Shown: positions 42,661 to 52,653 of the stretch, piece by piece
Numbering within the stretch: position 1 is the first letter of the stretch
Layout of the letters: every line of letters starts with the position of its first letter
Source of the DNA: Streptomyces bacillaris
Lineage (GTDB): Bacteria > Actinomycetota > Actinomycetes > Streptomycetales > Streptomycetaceae
Direction of reading: 5' to 3'
DNA: 64,000 bases
Assembly (NCBI RefSeq): GCF_003268675.1
Contig: NZ_CP029378.1
Coordinates: 5,704,001-5,768,000, forward strand
Program-made: the position numbers and the translations under genes
Notes under the pieces: generated by a model
Seen by the model: the letters and a program-made list of their open reading frames with translations, nothing else
The model's database searches: none
What the model was told of the DNA's origin: nothing

Positions 42661-44072
42661 TCAGTCGTTGCGCGCCCGGACGGCCAGCGAGGCGACCAGC
42701 AGGGGCGGCAGGAGCAGCAGCGAGAAGGTGATCGCGTAGCCGCCGAGCTGACCGGTCCCCGCGGCGAGGCCCGCGTTGAGCACGGCGGTGGCGAATGCCA
42801 GGACGACGACCTGCCCGAGGTTCATGTTGGTCTGCATGGCGCTGGTGGTGTGGCCCAGCCGGTCCGGCGCGCTGTGCGAGAGCGAGAGCACCGTGACACA
42901 GGGGTCGAGCATCCCCATCCCGATCGCCGCCAGGGGCATGGCCACCATGGCCAGCACCGGGGACATCCCGGCGAAGCTGCCCGCGATGGCGAAGGCGACG
43001 GACGCCGCCATGATCAGTGCGCCGGCGGTGACGAGGCGGTGCCGGGCGACGTTCTGGAGGAGCTTTCCCTGTACCCAGGCCGCCCCCGCCCACAGCACCG
43101 CGGAGGCCGTGAACGCCACACCGACCGTGACCGCGGCGACCTTCCGCTCGGTGATCAGCATCAGCGGCACCAGTGCCTCGACGGTGAAGTACGTGCCGGA
43201 GGTCAGCCCGCGCAGCAGTACGGCGGTGGGCAGACCGCGGGCGCTGCGCCAGGTCCCCTTCGGCAGCAGACGGGGGCGAAGACCACCAGGAGCGCGACGC
43301 CGGTGACGACGAAGAGCAGGTGGCGCACGTCCCACCCGGAGACCCCGTACTGGCCGAGCGCCGCGCCCAGACTGAGCATCGCGGCGACCAGCACCGGGGG
43401 CCGGGAGGCGCGCTCCTCCTCGGGCGGGAGGTCGGCCGGGACCGAGTCCCCGGCGTCGGCGTCGGCCGGGGCCCGGCGGAGCACCGCCACCAGGGCGATC
43501 GAGGGCAGCGCGGTCAGCACGGCCAGGCCGTAGAAGACCACCCGCCAGGACCAGGCCTCGGAGACGACCCCGGCGATCGGCGGGCCGATCAGGGACGGAA
43601 TGACCCAGCTCGCGCTCATCATCGCGAGCATCCGGGGCCGCAGGTACTCCGGGTACGACTGGCCGATGGCGGTCGTCACCGACACCGCCACCATCCCGGC
43701 CGCCAGGCCGTCGACGAAGCGGCCGATCACCAGCTGCCAGATCGACAGGCTGGACGCCGACACCAGCAGCGTCACCACGGAGAGGACCATGCCCAGCGCC
43801 AGCGGACGCCGGGCCCCGGAACGGTCCGCCCAGTGTCCGCCCAGCACGCCACCGAGCAGGCTGGCGGCCACGAAGCTGCCCGCCACCAGGGGGAACAGGG
43901 AGACCCCGTCCAGATCCTGGGCGGCCGTCGGCAGCGTGGGCACCACGGCCAGCGCGGCGAAGCCGGTCAGGAACATCACCGCGGCGAAGGTCAGGGTGGC
44001 CGGTGCGTACTGCCGGGAGAAGATCCCCGGCTGGGTGTCGCTCGGCGGTCGAAGGGTCTGTTCCTCAGCCAT
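42661..44072 (-). CDS. MFS exporter of the accessory operon, frameshifted as sequenced
   Basis: A major facilitator transporter (470 aa if repaired). The first frame from ATG 44072 runs through about eight helices (TFAAVMFLTGFAALAVVPTL; GGHWADRSGARRPLALGM) to VVTGVALLVVFAP, then loses the family. The rest continues in another frame from RLLPKGTWRSARGLPTAVLL to LLVASLAVRARND at 42661. One extra C in the five-base run (plus-strand G run 43272-43276) joins them. ATG 44072 overlaps the previous gene's stop by 8 bases. It probably exports the cluster product. Whether it is a true pseudogene cannot be decided here. Confidence 0.82.
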
Positions 44073-45936
44073 CGGTGTCCTGTTGCAGTAGATCGGCGAG
44101 TTCGTCGTGGGTGTCGCAGGCCAGCCACTGCGCCTGGGCGCGGGCACCGTTCCGCAACGGGGCGGACGCGCGCCAGCCGGTCTCGGCCGTGATCAGTCCG
44201 GTGGCCATGGGGGGCGTGTGCGCCGTGCCCTCGTCCGAGGTCCGCTCCCATGTCGTCAGCCGGGCCGTCTCCGCGGCGAGTTCGGCCAGCCGCTCCTCGT
44301 CGAAGCTGGCGGAGGCCACGTTGTAGACGGTGGACCGCACGGGAGCGGCGAGGACGGCGGCGATCGCCTCCGCCGTGTCGCGGTGATCGACGAGCTGGTG
44401 CACCCGGCCCTCCACCAGGGTCATGGAGCGGCGGGTCCACGCCTGGAGCATCCAGGTGGCCAGCACCCCGCGCACCGGGGCGTACCGGCCCACCTGCTCG
44501 GCGAGCCGGACGAGCTGCACGGGGACGCCCGTCTCGCCGCCCCACCGCAGACACGCCTGCTCGTCGTTCCACCAGGCGCGGGCGACCGGGTCCTGCGGCG
44601 GCTCGGCCACCGTGTCCTCCGCGCACTCGTCGGCGGCGGCACCCCGGTAGACCTCCGCCGAGCCGATGTGGACCAGGCGCCGCGCCCCGGCCTTCTCGGC
44701 ATCGGCCAGCAGGTCCTGTACGGCGTAGGCGCTCCCGGACCGGTCACCGAGGTGGACCACGGTGTGGACCGCCTGCCCCCGTCCGTCGCCCAGCCGTTCG
44801 GTGTACGCGGCGGGCCGGCCCGCGTCGGTGAGCAGCCGTGCCAGCTCCGCCCCGAGGGCCGGGGCGCCTCCCGTGACGACGACCGTCGTGGTGTCGGCGG
44901 TGGGCCGTGGGCCGGTGCCGTGGGCGGTACGGCCGGAGGCGAGTGCGGCCAGGGCCAGTTCCCGGATGCGGGGGATCATGGGCAGCAGCTCGGCGTCGGT
45001 GTACTCCTCGCACAGGCCACCGGGGCCCAGCGAGTCCATGACGGCCGCGGCCGCCTCGGGGTCCGGCTCCCGCCCGGTCGCACCGGCGACCGCGACACCG
45101 GTGGCGAAGGCCGTCAGCCACACCTGCCGACGCACCTCGGCGGGCAGGTCCGGCTCCCCGGCCACGGCGAAGTCGGCGTCGCACCGCTCGGCCAGGCCGA
45201 TGCGCCGCAGGTAGCGGTCGGTGTCCAGGTACTCCCAGCGCCCGTCCTGGCGCACCGCGCACTTGGACTCGCCGTACTGGTAGAAGGGGACGACGGGGAA
45301 CGAGGCGCAGTCGGGGGAGACGACCTCGGCCGCGGCATCGGTGAAGTACGTGGCCCGGCGCCAGCCGTGCTTGCTGTTGCCCGCGAGGCTCGGCACGTCG
45401 TCGTGGTCGACGGTGCTGGGGACCGCGATCCGCACGGGGATGCCGAGCGCCTTCAGGTAGCGCTGGATGACGACGTCGTAGGGCCAGCCGTCACCGTGCT
45501 CCGCCGCGAACCGGGCGTAGCCGCGGGCGGCTTCGGCGGGCAGCATCAGCGCCAGCGACGGGACGTGCTCGTCGACCGCGTAGGCCCAGGAGGCTCCGGT
45601 GAGCGCCCCGAGGCGGACCACTCCGCTGTTCCGGCCCTCCCACCCCTCGTAGAAGGCGACCGCCTCTCCGGGAACCGCGGCGGCGACCTTCTCCACCTGG
45701 TCGAAGAACCCCTGAGCCAGGATCACGTCGTCCTGGAACACGATGTGATGCGTCGCCGCGTCCCCGACACAGCTCCAGGAGGGGTTGGCGGTGCGCAGCG
45801 CGGTGGGCGGGCCGGAGGGGTCCGGGTCCTGCACCACCTGGATACGTCCCCGGGGGTCCTTGGCCGCTATCTCCCCGGCGGCGGAGATCCTCCTCGGGTG
45901 GGTCATCACAGCACCTGTCAGCGTGACAGCGTTCAC
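44065..45936 (-). CDS. Glycosyltransferase-like / degenerate SDR epimerase fusion protein
   Basis: A 623-aa two-domain protein. Residues 1-230 look like a GT-A-type glycosyltransferase: VTLTGAVMTHPRRI at the start, PSGPPTALRTANPSW, then HHIVFQDDVILAQGF with a D-D-V metal motif, and SLAGNSKHGWRRATYF. Residues 350-600 are an extended SDR (nucleotide-sugar epimerase/dehydratase) fold: VVVTGGAPALGAELARLL, VHIGSAEVYRG and DHRDTAEAIAAVL. The expected catalytic Y-x3-K reads as W-x3-E in ARAWWNDEQACLR, so this domain may bind but not convert a sugar. GTG 45936 has AAAGG 6 bases upstream. It overlaps the MFS gene. I do not recognise this fusion. Confidence 0.7.
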   Translation of the reverse strand: MNAVTLTGAVMTHPRRISAAGEIAAKDPRGRIQVVQDPDPSGPPTALRTANPSWSCVGDAATHHIVFQDDVILAQGFFDQVEKVAAAVPGEAVAFYEGWEGRNSGVVRLGALTGASWAYAVDEHVPSLALMLPAEAARGYARFAAEHGDGWPYDVVIQRYLKALGIPVRIAVPSTVDHDDVPSLAGNSKHGWRRATYFTDAAAEVVSPDCASFPVVPFYQYGESKCAVRQDGRWEYLDTDRYLRRIGLAERCDADFAVAGEPDLPAEVRRQVWLTAFATGVAVAGATGREPDPEAAAAVMDSLGPGGLCEEYTDAELLPMIPRIRELALAALASGRTAHGTGPRPTADTTTVVVTGGAPALGAELARLLTDAGRPAAYTERLGDGRGQAVHTVVHLGDRSGSAYAVQDLLADAEKAGARRLVHIGSAEVYRGAAADECAEDTVAEPPQDPVARAWWNDEQACLRWGGETGVPVQLVRLAEQVGRYAPVRGVLATWMLQAWTRRSMTLVEGRVHQLVDHRDTAEAIAAVLAAPVRSTVYNVASASFDEERLAELAAETARLTTWERTSDEGTAHTPPMATGLITAETGWRASAPLRNGARAQAQWLACDTHDELADLLQQDTDG

Positions 45937-46093
45937 GGCTTGCCTTTCTGGCCGTTCAGGGCCCGGCCGGGCCGGCGGAAGCGTCGGCCCGGCCGGGCGA
46001 AGTGTCCTCGGCGGGAGGTGGGAGGTGGAAGGGCGACGGCGGTACGGGCGGACCTGCGGTCGGCCGCCTCGGCAGGTCGGACCGCCGCTCGGC

Positions 46094-46870
46094 TCACTGC
46101 CCGGTCGCGTCGGAGTTGCGGACCTTCCGCACGTTCTCGTTGAGTCCGTGGTCGGCGCCCATCCGCCGTTCGAGTTCGATCATCGCGGCGGGGCGGTAGT
46201 TGAGGATGTACGCGCGGCGCACGCCGTCCGTGCTGTTGCCGCGGGAGTAGTGCAGCGTGCTCCCGGAGTGGGCCACCGCCTCACCGGCCCGTACCGGTAC
46301 GGGCGTTGCCCCCGGCTCGTCCTCGGAGCAGTCGCACTCGATGTTCTTGCCGTCGCTCGTGGGGTGGTGGGGCCGCAGCGGCTCCCGGTGGGAGCCCCGG
46401 ACGTACCACATGCAGCCGTTGTCCAGATCCGCGTCGTCCAGCGCGATCCAGATCGACACCGCGCGCTTGTCGGGCATGTCCACCCAGTAGGCGGCGTCCT
46501 GGTGCCAGGGCGTGGGAACGGCCGTGTGCGGAGCCTTGTGGATCATCATGTCGAAGTCGAGTTCGGCGTCCGCCCCGATGAGTTCGCGGGCCGTGGAGAG
46601 CGCCTTCTCGTGCAGCGGCAGATCCTTCAGCGGCGGATACAGCGCCGACGGCCAGATGATCTGGGTGATGTTCTCCCGCACGCCCTCCTTGCGCTCGACA
46701 TGCGATCCGAGGTCGGTGCGCTTTTCGCCGGATTCGATGTCACCGCTGAGGAATCGGTCGTAGATGTCCCGGTACTGAGCGAGGTCCGCGGGGGATATGA
46801 GCCTTCCTACGGGGGTGAATCCGTCATCGGCGAACCTCTGTGCGATGCCGGAAATCGTCTGCGTGGTCAA
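46094..46870 (-). CDS. PhyH-family Fe(II)/2-oxoglutarate dioxygenase
   Basis: A 258-aa phytanoyl-CoA-dioxygenase-like enzyme. The iron ligands are visible as the HxD of PTPWHQDAAYW and the distal His of STLHYSRGN; an Arg follows in VRRAYILNYRP for 2-oxoglutarate. Such enzymes hydroxylate or halogenate small molecules in antibiotic pathways. Start: TTG 46870 (TTQTISG) with GAAGG about 11 bases upstream is the best guess; the frame stays open to 46945. First gene of the minus-strand operon, followed by the glycosyltransferase fusion 157 bases on. Confidence 0.82.
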   Translation of the reverse strand: MTTQTISGIAQRFADDGFTPVGRLISPADLAQYRDIYDRFLSGDIESGEKRTDLGSHVERKEGVRENITQIIWPSALYPPLKDLPLHEKALSTARELIGADAELDFDMMIHKAPHTAVPTPWHQDAAYWVDMPDKRAVSIWIALDDADLDNGCMWYVRGSHREPLRPHHPTSDGKNIECDCSEDEPGATPVPVRAGEAVAHSGSTLHYSRGNSTDGVRRAYILNYRPAAMIELERRMGADHGLNENVRKVRNSDATGQ

Positions 46871-47420
46871 GATGTACAGCCCTTCTTCCTCTCCGCTGCG
46901 CACCCCACCTTGTCCTGAGTCTTCCGGGAAACGGGGGCAGCACACGGCGAAGACATGATTGTCAATGGGAAGAGTTCGACACCCCTATGGCTTGGTCTAG
47001 ACCGCCCGGGGTCGAATGAAAGTTACGTCACGGCCAGATCTCGGTCAACTGCTTTCAGGTGTAACTCCCCGTGCGCAAAGCTGAATCGAGGCTTCCGCTC
47101 TCTGGTAAAAATGCAGGTCAGAGGGGCCGTGGAGAACGGTGAAAGGTTCATTGTGCGGTGCATCGACGTTGCCATGGTGTTCATCTACCGGCATGATCCG
47201 CAGGGATGGGGGCTGGAATTGGCCGTCGTTCCGGCTTGGTTATCGACGTCATTGAGACAGTTGGGCGGGGGTGTGTCCGAAATGCGGAAACGAGTGGCTC
47301 GGCCCGCCCGGAGCGCCGTTTCCCGGCGTCCACTCCTTGCCTATGAGGCGCCGAACGTCGACTTCCGGCCACTCTGCATCAAGGTTTCATAATTCACTTC
47401 AGGCCGTATTGGAGAGCTTC
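46871..47420. promoter_or_regulatory. 550-bp divergent promoter region of the accessory cluster
   Basis: Clearly lower in G+C than the rest of the window, with Ts and As throughout, which suggests imported DNA or a large regulatory region. A 10-bp palindrome GGTCTAGACC lies at 46994-47003. A plus-strand open frame (46955-47392) has poor codon bias and no ribosome site. Promoters for the five-gene operon and for the gene at 47421 must lie here. Confidence 0.55.
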
Positions 47421-48038
47421 ATGACCGAAACCCTGCACGTGCAGGCGGCAGTGCACCACAACCCTTATGCCTACATGCTGGACGAAGCGGAACTCGTCGA
47501 TCTGTTGTCGGAGTTGGGCCGTCGCCGGGCCGAAAGTATTCTCCGCAACCACACGGCGGCGGAAGGGGAGGCACCGCGCGGCCGCTATCCGCGTCCGGCC
47601 ATGGGCTTCGTCATCCTCGATCCGACGGCCGACGCGCGGGCGGACGACACGGAGGCGGTGCTCGGTGCGATAGCGGTGGGCGAGCAGGCGCGGCAGTTCC
47701 TCCCGAGGGCCGCGGCCAAAGCCGCGGCGCACCGGCGCCTCGGGCGCAACAACGGATCGTCCGTCCACACCGATCCGCATCTCCTCGGCACGGGCGCTTT
47801 CCGCTACGGGCACTCGGCGGAGGTGCGAGGGGTGATCGTCGCCGCCAGCTCGCAGAGCACCGACCAGGATCTGTACGAGGCGTCCCGCCTGGCGGCGGAG
47901 TTCGCCGAGGGCATCGGGGCCCGTCACCAGGAGTTCGAATGGAAGGTGGGGGAGACGGACTGGCTCTCCCAGGACGGCCTGCCCTTGGCCCGGTACGGTG
48001 AGATGGTCGCCTGGTTCCCGGACGGGGGCAAGGCCTGA
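47421..48038 (+). CDS. Hypothetical protein, possible GlcG/HbpS-like fold
   Basis: A 205-aa soluble protein starting MTETLHVQAAVHHNPYAYML. The middle (AAAKAAAHRRLGRNNGSSVH, then LLGTGAFRYGHSAEVRGVIV and STDQDLYEASRLAAEF) has the layout of the GlcG/HbpS heme-binding-like family. The match is weak and lacks the usual GGxP and GVSG signatures. ATG 47421 is the first with good codon usage downstream; its ribosome site is GGAG at about 10 bases. Divergent from the five-gene operon, so a regulatory or accessory role there is possible. I do not assign a function. Confidence 0.6.
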   Translation: MTETLHVQAAVHHNPYAYMLDEAELVDLLSELGRRRAESILRNHTAAEGEAPRGRYPRPAMGFVILDPTADARADDTEAVLGAIAVGEQARQFLPRAAAKAAAHRRLGRNNGSSVHTDPHLLGTGAFRYGHSAEVRGVIVAASSQSTDQDLYEASRLAAEFAEGIGARHQEFEWKVGETDWLSQDGLPLARYGEMVAWFPDGGKA

Positions 48039-48064
48039 CGCGGCGGCAGGCCGGGCTTCGACGG

Positions 48065-48099
48065 TGCGGCGGAGGAGCCTCCGAGGCGCCCCCGCCGCA
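48065..48099. terminator. Hairpin between convergent genes at 48 kb
   Basis: TGCGGCGG (48065-48072) pairs with CCGCCGCA (48092-48099) around an inner GGAG/CTCC hairpin. It lies past the stop of the gene at 47421. Confidence 0.4.
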
Positions 48100-48195
48100 C
48101 CCGTTGCCGCCGGCGCTGCCGCTCCCGATCGCGTGCGATGAGCCGGACGGCAGTGGGCGGGGAGCGTGGGTGGCCGTGCGGTGGCCGCGCCCGGT

Positions 48196-49011
48196 TCAGC
48201 CCGCGATCTCCGCCAGCACCGCGTCCGTGAACGGGGTCCATGCCTCCGCCGCCCACGGTCCGAAGGCCCGGTCCGTCAGTGCCACGCAGGCGGCCCCGGC
48301 CGCCGGGTCGATCCACAGGAACGTGCCCGACTGGCCGAAGTGGCCGAAGGTCGCCGGGGAGGAGGAAGCGCCCGTCCAGTGCGGGGACTTGGAGTCGCGG
48401 ATCTCGAAGCCGAGGCCCCAGTCGTTCGGGTTCTGGTGGCCGTAGCCCGGCAGGACGCCCTTGAGGCCCGGGTGCACGACGCTCTGGGCCTCCAGGACCG
48501 TACGGGGGTCGAGCAGGCGGGGGGCCTGGACCTCGGCGGCGAAGCGGACCAGGTCGTCCACGGTGGAGGCGCCGTCACGGGCGGGGGAGCCGTCCAGGGA
48601 CGTGGACGTCATCGCCAGCGGCTCCAGGACGGCCTGGCGCAGGTACTCCGGGAACGGGATGCCGGTCGCCTTGGCGATGTGGTCGCCCAGCACCTCGAAG
48701 CCCGCGTTGGAGTAGAGGCGGCGGTTGCCGGGTGGGGCCGTCACCCGGTGTTCGTCGAAGGCGAGGCCGCTGGTGTGGGCCAGGAGGTGGCGGACCGTGG
48801 AGCCCTCGGGTCCGGCCGGCTCGTCCAGCTCGATCGCCCCCTCCTCGTACGCCACCAGCGCCGCGTAGGCGGCGAGCGGCTTGGTGACCGAGGCGAGGGG
48901 GAAGCGGTGGGCGGTGGGCCCGTGCGTACCGAGGACGGTGCCGTCCGCCCGTACGACGGCGGCCGCCGCGGTCGGGACGGGCCAGGTGTCGATGATCCGC
49001 AAGCTCTCCAT
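48196..49011 (-). CDS. Serine hydrolase of the beta-lactamase/class C family
   Basis: A 271-aa penicillin-binding-protein-like hydrolase: SxxK as SVTK near residue 43, YxN as YSN near 101, and the third motif HFGQSG near 233. No signal peptide, so it probably acts in the cytoplasm on esters or amides rather than antibiotics. ATG 49011 (MESLRIIDTWPVP) is preceded by TAGGCT at -13 to -8, a leaderless-type promoter. The frame extends to 49164 without support. Divergent from a hypothetical gene. Confidence 0.85.
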   Translation of the reverse strand: MESLRIIDTWPVPTAAAAVVRADGTVLGTHGPTAHRFPLASVTKPLAAYAALVAYEEGAIELDEPAGPEGSTVRHLLAHTSGLAFDEHRVTAPPGNRRLYSNAGFEVLGDHIAKATGIPFPEYLRQAVLEPLAMTSTSLDGSPARDGASTVDDLVRFAAEVQAPRLLDPRTVLEAQSVVHPGLKGVLPGYGHQNPNDWGLGFEIRDSKSPHWTGASSSPATFGHFGQSGTFLWIDPAAGAACVALTDRAFGPWAAEAWTPFTDAVLAEIAG

Positions 49012-49148
49012 GGGACCGAGCCTAACGTTCGTGGCGGCGGCCCCGTCACCGCGTCCGAAAGGTGCCGAAGTCTCCAACTCCCGCCCCCTCGGGCGACTAC
49101 TGTGCGGAGGCGAGAAGCTGCGCAGCGCAGCCGTACGAGGAGGCTCAT

Positions 49149-49733
49149 ATGTCACCGGTGTCATCGCCCTTCGGCCCCCAGCACGCCCCCGCCGGTGATG
49201 TGGGCGCGGCGCTCATGCTGATCGACTCCCGGCTCAAGAGCGTCTACGACGGTATGCGCAGGGACGAGAACGGGGAAGGCGATGAGGACAGCGCCGCGAG
49301 CGAGGCCGAACGCCGTGATCTGGCCGGGCACTTGGGCGACTCCCTGGGGCCGGGCGGCTTCCACGAGCTGCTGGACGGTGCCTGCACCCTCATCTATCTG
49401 TTCATGACGTGGCTGCGGAAGGCCCACGAGGAGCACGGCAAGGACGTCATCGAGTACGTGGTCCCCACGCTCGTGACCTCGATGCGCATGATGCCCCGCA
49501 GCATCCGCCCCGAGGCGATCCCCACCATGGCCGGTCTGGTCATCGCCGCGGGCACCGGCCTGAGCCCGAGCCTCTGGCGCCAGCAGTACGGGGACTGGAC
49601 GGAAGCGGAGATGACGCCGCTGGAGGCCACCGCCTTCCTGCTCGCGGAGCGCATCAACCGCATCACCGAGGACCAGGACTTCGCCACCCGCCTGATCACC
49701 GACGCCCTCACCCGGGCCGAGGAAGAGCTCTGA
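49149..49733 (+). CDS. Conserved hypothetical protein, 194 aa
   Basis: Unrecognised acidic helical protein. The first 40 residues carry an acidic patch (RRDENGEGDEDSAASEAERR); the middle (LLDGACTLIYLFMTWLRKAH, PTLVTSMRMMPRSIRPEAIP) is helical without being a clear membrane segment. ATG 49149 has GAGGAGG 5 bases upstream, a very good site, while the longer frame to 49062 has none. Codon bias supports a real gene. Confidence 0.75.
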   Translation: MSPVSSPFGPQHAPAGDVGAALMLIDSRLKSVYDGMRRDENGEGDEDSAASEAERRDLAGHLGDSLGPGGFHELLDGACTLIYLFMTWLRKAHEEHGKDVIEYVVPTLVTSMRMMPRSIRPEAIPTMAGLVIAAGTGLSPSLWRQQYGDWTEAEMTPLEATAFLLAERINRITEDQDFATRLITDALTRAEEEL

Positions 49734-49747
49734 GCCTCCTGTGCCGC

Positions 49748-49778
49748 TTGCTTCGAGTGCACTCCAGGGATTTAGCGT
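49748..49778 (+). promoter_or_regulatory. MerR-type promoter with 19-bp spacer
   Basis: -35 TTGCTT (49748-49753) and -10 TAGCGT (49773-49778) are separated by 19 bp, the overlong spacing that MerR activators correct by twisting DNA. A perfect palindrome GAGTGCACTC (49755-49764) sits in the spacer. The -10 ends 7 bases before the ATG of the MerR gene. Confidence 0.7.
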
Positions 49779-49785
49779 GGAGGGC

Positions 49786-50285
49786 ATGACGGTGATCGAC
49801 GGAACGTCCCGGAGCACTCCCGCTACCAGTACGCGTACACAGACGTCCTCAGGCGTGAACGCCTGTACGGCCATGCCCAAGCCGCACCCCCGTCCCACCG
49901 GCAAGGACACCTACACGATCAGCGAGGTCGTCGCCTTCACCGGGCTCACCGCGCACACCCTGCGCTGGTACGAGCGGATCGGGCTGATGCCCCATGTCGA
50001 CCGCTCGCACACCGGCCAACGCCGCTTCTCCAACCGCGACCTGGACTGGCTGGTCTTCGTCGGCAAGCTGCGGCTCACCGGGATGCCCGTCGCGGACATG
50101 GTGCGGTACGCGGAGCTGCTGCGTGAGGGCGAGTCCACCTTCGAGGAGCGGCAGGAACTGCTGGAGTCGACCCGCCGCGATGTGATCACCCGCATCGCGG
50201 AGCTGCACGACACCCTCGCCGTTCTCGACCACAAGATCGAGTTCTACGCGGGCGCCCCCCGGGCGCCGGAAAGGCGCAGCGCCTG

Positions 50286-50286
<1 letters not shown>
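49786..50286 (+). CDS. MerR-family transcriptional regulator
   Basis: A 166-aa regulator: helix-turn-helix and wing in YTISEVVAFTGLTAHTLRWY and RRFSNRDLDWLVFVGKLR, then a coiled coil (FEERQELLESTRRDVITRIA). No metal-binding cysteines at the C-terminus. It has a 40-residue N-terminal extension before the conserved domain. ATG 49786 is favoured because the leaderless-type -10 fits it; ATG 49873 would remove most of the extension. It overlaps the aldo/keto reductase start (TGATG), so the pair is one operon, probably activated by this protein. Confidence 0.9.
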
Positions 50287-51347
<1,061 letters not shown>

Positions 51348-51427
51348 CTGGCACGGGGAAGGGGCGAAGCCTGTGAAGTCATCGCCTGGTTCATGAAGTT
51401 CATCATGACCGAGCCACCCCGCCCCCC

Positions 51428-52653
51428 TCACGCCAGCCCCAGCGCGAAGACCGCGAACCCCGCCGCGAGCAGCCCCGCCACCGCGCGGCGGGCGTTAGCG
51501 GCGCGGGTGCCCGCCTGCCACGGGCCGTCGAAGCGGCGCGTGTACCGGGCGATCAGCACCAAGAGCCCCGTGAACACCGGCAGCCACGCCAGCCGGGCCA
51601 GGATCCAGCCGACCGTGTCCGGCCCGGTCGTCAGCCCCGCCACCGTCGTGCCCGTCATCGAGACCGGTACGGCTGCCGCCAGCATCGCGGTCTGGTGCCA
51701 GCACAGGATCGTCATCGCGGACAGGTTGACCACCACGACCGGCGCCCACAGCAGCGGCCTGCGCAGCAACCGCCCGAGCCGCTCCCGTATCAGCATCGCC
51801 GCCCCGCTCTGGGCCGCGGCCAACGCCACCACCAGCAGTGACGGCGGGTGGGAGTTGGTCCGCACCTCGCCGGGCACGCCCACCATCGATGCCGGGTAGT
51901 GGAAGACCAGCAGCAGTACGGCGAAGAGCACCGCGCCCCCGACGAGCAGCAGCCGAGCACCCCGCTTCCCGATCCGGCCCTCGCCCCACGCGACGCCGAG
52001 CAGGTAGGCGAAGAGCCAGCCGGGCAGCAGGTTGACCAGGCTCAGCCAGGACGGCATCCCGTCCGCGAGCGGCCCGTACCGCAGGAAGTCCACCACCGCG
52101 ACCGACCCCAGCAGCGGCAGCGCCGCCCCCCGCCGAACCGCCGAGCCAGGCGGACGCAGAGCGGGGTGAGCGCGGTGACCACGGTGTACACCCCGACGAA
52201 CCAGAGCGGCTGGATCACCAGCGTCGACCCCGTGCGCAGGGTGTCGCCCGGCACGCCGAGCCAGGACAGGGCCGCCAGCAGCACCGCCCACACCGCCGCC
52301 ACCCCGAGCACCGGTCTGCCGAGCCGGACCAGCCGCCCGCGCAGCCAGGCGGCCGTGGTCGAGGGCCGGCGGTGGTAGGAGAGGACCGAGGCGTACCCGC
52401 CGACCAGGAAGAAGATCCCCAGCATCTGGAGCACCCAGCTGAACGGGGCGAGGGCGCCGAACGTGGCGAGCGGACTCGCGTTGTGCAGCCCCTCCGCGTC
52501 GAGCCGGAAGCCGCCGAGCATCCAGTGCCCGAGCGGCACCGCGAGCAGTGCGAGGGCGCGCAGCCCGTCGATCGCCCGGTCCCGGTGGGCGGGGGTGGCG
52601 GCGTCGACCCGGGCGGCGAGCCGGTGCGCGCGTGTGTGCGTAGGCGTCGTCAT
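51428..52653 (-). CDS. Acyltransferase family 3 membrane protein, frameshifted as sequenced
   Basis: An integral membrane acyltransferase of the OafA/Acyltransf_3 group (408 aa if repaired), with about ten hydrophobic segments. The family start AIDGLRALALLAVPLGHWML contains the expected R and H. The first frame from ATG 52653 runs to LARRFGG and then becomes nonsense. The correct continuation (AALPLLGSVAVVDFLRYGPL to the C-terminus) is in another frame. One extra G in the six-base run (plus-strand C run 52126-52131) restores it. ATG 52653 overlaps the hydrolase stop (ATGA). It may acylate a surface glycan or metabolite. Confidence 0.82.

Noticed and set aside
39318..43290. Programmed ribosomal frameshifting in asnB and the MFS gene
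   Set aside because: The runs are plain G or C stretches without a slippery heptamer plus structure, and the same one-base deficit occurs in an unrelated gene at 52.1 kb. Sequencing error or mutation is simpler.
46955..47392. 145-aa plus-strand frame in the divergent promoter region
   Set aside because: No ribosome site, poor codon bias, no recognisable family; treated as promoter DNA.
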